Of a stretch of 10,850 bases of DNA, positions 6,749-10,850 are shown in pieces. The translations under genes and the position numbers were made by a program. Source of the DNA: Chloroflexota bacterium (GTDB lineage: Bacteria > Chloroflexota > Anaerolineae > Anaerolineales > UBA4823); assembly GCA_012798185.1 (NCBI GenBank), contig JAAZNS010000113.1, forward strand, positions 1-10,850, in the 5' to 3' direction. Below the pieces are notes generated by a model, which had not been told where the DNA came from, ran no database searches, and saw only the letters and a program-made list of their open reading frames with translations. Within the stretch, counting starts at the first letter, position 1. Each line of letters starts with the position of its first letter.

Positions 6749-7359
6749 AAAAACTCGATTGGAAGAAGGATTTAAAACAATTCTATACCCCATCATCAAA
6801 AGAATTTTCGATCATTGATGTGCCATCTATGAACTTCTTGAAAATCGATGGACACGGTGATCCGAATAAAACCCCTCAATATCCGCTTGCTGTGGAAGCA
6901 TTGTATTCTGTGTCGTATAAAATCAAATTTTCCCTAAAATCCAAGGGAATTGATTATACTGTTTTTCCTCTGGAAGGTCTTTGGTGGGTAGATGATATGA
7001 CCAAATTCAGTGTCGAGAAAAAAGACGAATGGAACTGGACAATGATGATCGCACAACCTGAATGGGTGGACGTGGACGTATTCAGGAAAGCCTGTGAGGC
7101 TGTTTCCGCCAAGAAAGAGTTGCCTGTAATCTCAAGACTTCGCTTTGAGCTATATGCTGAGGGATTGGCAGTGCAAATCCTTTATTGGGGCGCATATGCC
7201 GATGAAGGTCCAACGATTGCTCGTATGCATGAATTTATTCATAAAAAAAGCATGGTTACTAACGGTAAACACCATGAAATCTACCTGGCTGATCCCAGGA
7301 GAACTGCACCGGAGAAGTTGAAAACAATCTTACGTCAGCCTGTAAGAAAGAGCGTATGA
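6745..7359 (+). CDS. GyrI-like small-molecule-binding domain protein
   Basis: A stand-alone GyrI-like protein of 204 residues, of the kind with an N-terminal DWKKDLKxFY segment (5-14) and a C-terminal HHEIYLADPRR (177-187). Two SHS2-like halves form a cleft that binds hydrophobic or cationic drugs in related domains. The cleft-type residues seen are PLEGLWW (75-81, with Glu77), Trp96, Trp98 and YWGAYADEGP (147-156). Relatives of this stand-alone subfamily have been reported to hydrolyse cyclopropanoid DNA-alkylating natural products. Whether this protein is an enzyme or a binding sponge cannot be told here. The Glu and Tyr of EIYL are plausible catalytic residues, by memory of the family only. 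It is joined by ATGA overlaps to PadR before it (4 bp) and the BtrH-like gene after it (4 bp), so translation is probably coupled. No signal peptide; cytosolic. Confidence 0.88.
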   Translation: MKKLDWKKDLKQFYTPSSKEFSIIDVPSMNFLKIDGHGDPNKTPQYPLAVEALYSVSYKIKFSLKSKGIDYTVFPLEGLWWVDDMTKFSVEKKDEWNWTMMIAQPEWVDVDVFRKACEAVSAKKELPVISRLRFELYAEGLAVQILYWGAYADEGPTIARMHEFIHKKSMVTNGKHHEIYLADPRRTAPEKLKTILRQPVRKSV

Positions 7360-8399
7360 ATACTACAGAACAGCAGGGAATCATTACCGGCTTTACACCA
7401 TTGAAAACTCACCATTGTGTGACCGGTTCGATGCGAAATATCTTTGAGTATTATGGCTATCAAATTCTTGAAGAAGTATTATTTGGATTAGGATGCGGGA
7501 TTGGTTTTGGATATTTAGAGATTAAGGGAACTATCCCTTTTGTGGGGGGAAGGGCAAATGTTGGCAGAGCAGGAGAAGATGGGCTGGAAATAACAGCGGC
7601 AAAAAGGACGGGCGTAGAGGTGCGCCGTTACACGACAAGCAGCGTTAAAAAGGCGGAAACACGATTACTTGAGCTGATTAATGATAAAAAACCTGTGATG
7701 TTATATGTCGATATGGGATTTTTACCCTATTTCAATTTGCCTCCGGAAACGCACTTCGGTGCGCATATGGTGGTCATTGCTGGCTACGATCCAAATACCT
7801 CCCGTGTGTTTGTTGCAGATCGAGATGGTAAATTGCATCCTGTTTCTCTATCCTATCTGGCACAGGCGAGAAATTCAAAATTCAAACCTTTTCCGCCAAA
7901 AAATGCCTGGTTCGAATGGGATTTTTCAAACGCTCATGAAATCAAGCCCGATGATGTAAAACGATCGATATTCGAAACTGCCGATAAAATGATCAATCCT
8001 CCCATTTCGAATTTGGGATGCAAAGGTATTTATAAGGCTGCCCAGCGGATAAAGAATTGGCATCAAATATTAGATAACAATTCTCTTCGGGCAGCTTGTT
8101 TCAATGGATATATATATATCGATGCAACTGGCGGCACAGGAGGCGGTCTATTTAGATATATGTACAGCCGGTTTTTACATGAAGCTGTGACGTATACCGG
8201 GATCAGCCGATTGGAAGATATTTCGATTAAATTCAAAAACATTGGCAACCGATGGCAAGAAGTGGCTTTAGCTTTCAAGGAAGCTGCGGAATCTTCAAAT
8301 CCACCGGATTTCTTGAAAGATATCGGCACAAATATTCTCATGATCGCGGAAATGGAAAAAGCTGCTTGGGAGCAGCTTTTCGATACGATGAAGAGATAA
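7356..8399 (+). CDS. BtrH-like two-domain protein (BtrH N-terminal domain plus DUF4872-type C-terminus)
   Basis: It has 347 residues. The N-terminal half resembles the BtrH family, whose namesake transfers an acyl side chain from a carrier protein to the aminoglycoside butirosin. The fold is papain/C39-peptidase-like. The visible marks are HHCVTGSMRN (19-28) with candidate nucleophile Cys21, FGLGCGIGFGYLE (43-55), GGRA (64-67), and HMVVIAGYD (137-145) with His137 followed by FVADRDG with Asp155. Cys21, His137 and Asp155 form a plausible triad. The C-terminal half (about 195-347) is mostly helical, with a Gly-rich patch GGTGGG (259-264), and matches my memory of DUF4872. No carrier protein or aminoglycoside gene is nearby. 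The role may therefore be an amide or acyl transfer or hydrolysis on another small molecule; this is inference. It is the last gene of the PadR operon, starting in an ATGA overlap. A terminator-like hairpin lies inside its last codons. Confidence 0.8.
   Translation: MNTTEQQGIITGFTPLKTHHCVTGSMRNIFEYYGYQILEEVLFGLGCGIGFGYLEIKGTIPFVGGRANVGRAGEDGLEITAAKRTGVEVRRYTTSSVKKAETRLLELINDKKPVMLYVDMGFLPYFNLPPETHFGAHMVVIAGYDPNTSRVFVADRDGKLHPVSLSYLAQARNSKFKPFPPKNAWFEWDFSNAHEIKPDDVKRSIFETADKMINPPISNLGCKGIYKAAQRIKNWHQILDNNSLRAACFNGYIYIDATGGTGGGLFRYMYSRFLHEAVTYTGISRLEDISIKFKNIGNRWQEVALAFKEAAESSNPPDFLKDIGTNILMIAEMEKAAWEQLFDTMKR
8357..8380. terminator. Bidirectional terminator-like hairpin inside the BtrH-like gene's 3' end
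   Basis: The arms AAAAGCTGCT (8357-8366) and AGCAGCTTTT (8371-8380) are a perfect 10-bp stem around the loop TGGG. A T-run ends one side and, on the other strand, the A-run gives a matching T-run. It could end both convergent transcripts. It is unusual in lying within coding sequence, 16 nt before the stop codon. The U-tract is short (four), so termination efficiency is uncertain. Confidence 0.5.
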
Positions 8400-8411
8400 A
8401 ATTTTTATCTC
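8393..8411. repeat. Perfect palindrome spanning both convergent stop codons
   Basis: GAGATAAAA (8393-8401) and TTTTATCTC (8403-8411) are exact reverse complements around a single T. The repeat includes the TAA of the BtrH-like gene (8397-8399) and the TAA of the reductase on the other strand (8405-8407). As RNA it could form a 7-bp stem with a 5-nt loop. Together with the hairpin 12 bp away it probably helps end the two convergent transcripts. Confidence 0.4.
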
Positions 8412-9397
8412 CAGTCTTGCGCAGGTTTTGGGCGGTTATTTAGAATGGATTCGATTTTTTCCATTACATCTGGGGTTAATTTTTCAACTACGTCTAACGC
8501 TTTCATATTTTCAACGACTTGGGATTTTCTAGAAGCTCCGGTAATGACGGTGCTTACATTTTGATTTTTTAAGCACCATGCAATTGCCATTTGTGCCATG
8601 GTGCAACCCAGTTCATTGGCTATTGGAACTAATTGCGAAACAATGCCGATTCTCCTTTGTCCCTCCTCGTTTTCAAACCGTTTGCGAAGCCACTCATATC
8701 CTTCCATATTAACTCGAGAATCCTGAGGAATGCCCTGGCTGTATTTTCCGGTAAGCATTCCGCTTGCCAACGGGCTCCAAGTGGTTATTCCTAAACCAAT
8801 TTCTCGATAAAGGGGTTCATACTCCCGTTCCACACGATCACGGTGGAACATGTTATATTCGGGCTGTTCCATTAACGGGGGAATTAAGTGTTCACGACGT
8901 GCAATCCCATATGCTTCGCTGATTTGTTGTGCACTCCATTCACTGGTACCCCAATAGAATGCTTTACCTTGCTGAATAACCTGATTCATCGCCCACACAG
9001 TTTCTTCGATAGGGGTAAATAAATCGGGGCGATGGCAAAATAACAGATCAACATAATCCATTTGTAACCGTTTTAACGAAGCATCAATCCCTTCCATGAT
9101 ATGCTTTCTTGATAATCCATTGTCGTTTGGTCCATTGCCGCCCCAAAATAGTTTTGTCGATATGACCAGATCGCTGCGTTTCCAGCCAGCTTTTTTGATC
9201 ACATTTCCCATCACGATTTCGGCATTTCCATTCGCATATACTTCTGCATTATCGAAGAAATTTACTCCCTGTTCGTATGCAGCTGTCATACATTCAAAAG
9301 ATGCATCTTCTCCAATCTGACCGCCAATCGTAACCCAGGCGCCAAAGGAAAGCGCTGAAATTTTCAATCCAGATTTTCCAAGAAATCGATATTCCAT
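8405..9397 (-). CDS. Aldo/keto reductase, Kv-channel-beta-subunit-like (AKR6 type)
   Basis: NADPH-dependent oxidoreductase with a TIM barrel that reduces aldehydes or ketones, in the cytosol. It has 330 residues. The catalytic tetrad is Asp49 and Tyr54 in FFDNAEVYANG, Lys82 in STKLFWGG, and His122 in FCHRPD. The close matches to voltage-gated K+ channel beta subunits are the segments GKSGLKISALSFGAWVT (7-23), GLSRKHIMEGIDASLKRLQ (94-112), YWGTSEWS, TWSPLASGMLTGKYSQGIP and the C-terminal AIAWCLKNQNVSTVITGAS. These place it in the AKR6-like branch, which in bacteria acts as a free enzyme. His replaces the Asn found at the fourth position of the animal proteins, so it looks catalytically competent. 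The ATG start has GAGGTG about 7 nt upstream. No potassium channel gene is in view. The gene converges on the BtrH-like gene with only 5 bp between stops, and lies 80 bp downstream of the monophosphatase on the same strand. The substrate is unknown. Confidence 0.94.
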   Translation of the reverse strand: MEYRFLGKSGLKISALSFGAWVTIGGQIGEDASFECMTAAYEQGVNFFDNAEVYANGNAEIVMGNVIKKAGWKRSDLVISTKLFWGGNGPNDNGLSRKHIMEGIDASLKRLQMDYVDLLFCHRPDLFTPIEETVWAMNQVIQQGKAFYWGTSEWSAQQISEAYGIARREHLIPPLMEQPEYNMFHRDRVEREYEPLYREIGLGITTWSPLASGMLTGKYSQGIPQDSRVNMEGYEWLRKRFENEEGQRRIGIVSQLVPIANELGCTMAQMAIAWCLKNQNVSTVITGASRKSQVVENMKALDVVEKLTPDVMEKIESILNNRPKPAQDWR

Positions 9398-9477
9398 ATT
9401 TACACCTCACTCGAATTTTTTATTTATCAGAACTATTTTAATTAATAATAAAAAAAAACCTAACATAATTAACGAGT

Positions 9478-10266
9478 TTATTCCCGAGGGATGATTTTTT
9501 TACGTGATTTATCCATTAAATCTGGTGTTGCCGCGGCAATAACTGCATCATTTTGAGAAGCGAATTCTTTCCCTGGAGAAAGCGGGAAAGGTTCTTTATG
9601 GTTAAAAATTTCAATACACCCGCCAGCCTCAGGAATCATTAACCAAGCACCGGCATAATCCCAAATTTTAGCTTTTGCTTCAAAGCAAATCAATGCTTTT
9701 CCACTTGCCAGGCTGCACATCGAGTAAGTGGCACAGCCAAATATCCGCGTTTTATATGGGATGCTTATTCGATAATTCTTATGGGTTCTGGAACAACATG
9801 AAAAAAAGGTTGTTTTGTTCTCGGGATTTGGGATGGTCACATGAATCGGTTGATTATTATAATAAGCCCCGCATCCCATTTGAGCGGTATATAACTCGTT
9901 TAAATACGGAAAATATTGAACTGCTAGAATCGGATATCCGTTTTCGACGCGCACCAGAGATACTCCCCAATAATGAAGTCCCAGGCTGAAATTGGTTGTA
10001 CCATCCAGGGGGTCCACTATCCAAACGGTTGGATTCGCGGTTCGGGGAGTAAATTGGTGTTGTAATTCTTCACTAATGATTAAATCATGGGGAAATTCTT
10101 TTTTTATTTCCTGTTTGATGAAATTATCTACGGCTACATCGGCTTCGGTTACGATAGAATGATCTGATTTATATTCCATCTTTAGCTGCGACTTATGGAA
10201 GTATTCAAGTAATATCTCTCCGCATTGCTGTGCAAGTTGAGCAGCGAAAAATAAAGTTGAGTCCAA
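9478..10266 (-). CDS. Inositol monophosphatase-family phosphatase (TTG start)
   Basis: Mg2+-dependent sugar-phosphate phosphatase; family members act on inositol phosphates, fructose 1,6-bisphosphate, histidinol phosphate or PAP. The 262 residues fit the family. Metal ligands are Glu66 in IISEE, and Asp85 and Asp88 in WIVDPLDGTTN (82-92). The second signature IWDYAGAWLMIPEAGG (201-216) contains Asp203. The N-terminal IVTEADVAVD (38-47) is also diagnostic. The start is TTG at 10266: GAGG (10274-10277) lies 7 nt upstream and overlaps the stop of the CYTH gene, which suggests coupled translation. I cannot tell which phosphate ester it prefers. The stop is followed on its strand by a run of nine T's (9450-9458) but no GC-rich stem, so read-through into the reductase gene is possible. 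It is cytosolic; no signal peptide is visible. Confidence 0.93.
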   Translation of the reverse strand: MDSTLFFAAQLAQQCGEILLEYFHKSQLKMEYKSDHSIVTEADVAVDNFIKQEIKKEFPHDLIISEELQHQFTPRTANPTVWIVDPLDGTTNFSLGLHYWGVSLVRVENGYPILAVQYFPYLNELYTAQMGCGAYYNNQPIHVTIPNPENKTTFFSCCSRTHKNYRISIPYKTRIFGCATYSMCSLASGKALICFEAKAKIWDYAGAWLMIPEAGGCIEIFNHKEPFPLSPGKEFASQNDAVIAAATPDLMDKSRKKIIPRE

Positions 10267-10275
10267 TGCAATACC

Positions 10276-10850
10276 TCAATTATACGGAGCAATAATTTCA
10301 ATGTAATCTTGGGTCACCGTTTTATCGGGAGAAGCGCCCAGATCATGGAGCAATTGGGTGCCTAATTCGGCTTTATGTTCAGCATCACGTTTACTCCATG
10401 TGCGGCTTTTTACTTCTAAAAAGTACCCTAAGTCGGGTTCTTTTACCTGGTCGAGGTTTATGAAAAATTCTGTTCCCTTATAAAGAACACGCCACCGCAA
10501 ACGATCTTTTTGGACAAAGATTTCATTCGTGGGTTTGAAATACTCTCTATAGAATCTTAGGCTGTGAGTTGCCGGGGCAATAAATCTGCTACGAGAAAGA
10601 AGTACATCACTTGGGAAATGATCTTCGCGGGCAGGTCCCAAAAGAGTTAATCGATAACGGACATTGCTTACTTGACCTTTTTCATCGATATATTCGTCTT
10701 CCCGATATCGTAAATATCCCTGAGATGGGTCGGAGAATGAAAAGTAAGTATCATACTCGTGGTAATGGCGGTGGCGGAGAATTTCCAAATCCGGGTTTTT
10801 TAATGCCGCTAGAACATCTTTAGGATCAGATATCCGCGCTTTTGCTTGAA
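10276..10850 (-). CDS. Divergent CYTH-domain protein (5' end outside window)
   Basis: A protein of the CYTH superfamily (class IV adenylate cyclase / thiamine triphosphatase / inorganic polyphosphatase fold), a beta-tunnel that handles triphosphates with metal ions. An internal TTG at 10788 might be taken as the start, but the frame is open to the window edge. The extra residues QAKARISDPKDVLAALKNPD carry the typical N-terminal strand, so the true start lies just beyond 10850. 191 residues are visible. Later marks are HEYDTYFSF, YLRYRE, RYRLTLLGP, RWRVLYKGTEFFINLD and GYFLEVKSRTW. Several usual charged positions are changed. The ExExK signature reads xxQAK. The Lys of the common T-x-K-G-P is Leu. 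FLEIE-type ends are FLEVK. It is therefore a divergent subfamily, and I would not assign a substrate. It is followed 9 bp later by the monophosphatase gene, whose ribosome binding site overlaps this gene's TGA. Confidence 0.82.
   Translation of the reverse strand, partial: QAKARISDPKDVLAALKNPDLEILRHRHYHEYDTYFSFSDPSQGYLRYREDEYIDEKGQVSNVRYRLTLLGPAREDHFPSDVLLSRSRFIAPATHSLRFYREYFKPTNEIFVQKDRLRWRVLYKGTEFFINLDQVKEPDLGYFLEVKSRTWSKRDAEHKAELGTQLLHDLGASPDKTVTQDYIEIIAPYN

Noticed and set aside
9450..9477. Terminator after the monophosphatase gene, suggested by nine T's on the minus strand
   Set aside because: No stable stem precedes the T-run; the upstream bases do not pair. It may simply be AT-rich spacer containing the reductase promoter.
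9675..9989. Plus-strand open frame of about 104 codons inside the monophosphatase gene
   Set aside because: It is a shadow of a well-conserved enzyme gene on the other strand. The translation shows no family features.

Overview
The window is ordinary-looking bacterial chromosome, AT-leaning and densely packed. I see no transposase, phage gene, CRISPR array, rRNA or tRNA. Three things suggest a member of the Chloroflexota, probably Anaerolineae: the style of the soluble Ser/Thr kinase fused to a PQQ-type propeller, the PadR/GyrI-like/BtrH-like trio, and the divergent CYTH protein. This placement is an impression from protein families, not a phylogenetic result.

Layout. (1) Positions 1-2689, minus strand: a signalling pair. 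A soluble Hanks-type kinase with an eight-repeat C-terminal propeller is followed 28 bp later by a PP2C phosphatase whose 3' end runs off the left edge. (2) Positions 2690-2832: a divergent promoter region. (3) Positions 2833-4233, plus strand: adenylosuccinate lyase (purB), ending tail-to-tail in a 6-bp overlap with a small CoA-binding-fold protein on the minus strand (4228-4668). (4) Positions 4669-4972: a very AT-rich 304-bp non-coding divergent region with a perfect TTGATAAT inverted repeat. (5) Positions 4973-6047, plus strand: an Lrp/AsnC regulator and a LysE-type exporter, 16 bp apart. (6) Positions 6048-6217: a regulatory gap with a consensus -35 box and a perfect 20-bp palindrome over the -10. 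(7) Positions 6218-8399, plus strand: three genes joined by two ATGA overlaps, encoding a PadR regulator, a GyrI-like small-molecule-binding protein and a BtrH-like two-domain protein. (8) Positions 8405-9397, minus strand: a Kv-beta-like aldo/keto reductase. It converges on the trio, with strong inverted repeats at the junction. (9) Positions 9478-10850, minus strand: an inositol-monophosphatase-family enzyme behind a CYTH protein that runs off the right edge.

How the genes work together. The kinase and phosphatase probably set opposing Ser/Thr phosphorylation states. Lrp/LysE looks like an amino-acid-responsive export unit. The PadR/GyrI-like/BtrH-like trio is the best candidate for an undescribed system. 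I infer that it is a repressor-controlled cassette that senses and binds, hydrolyses or acyl-modifies a small molecule; its substrate cannot be read from the sequence. The other genes are housekeeping or general metabolism.

Start codons need care. The phosphatase starts at GTG, and PadR and the monophosphatase start at TTG. The kinase has no ATG, GTG or TTG upstream of its glycine-rich loop and probably starts at CTG.
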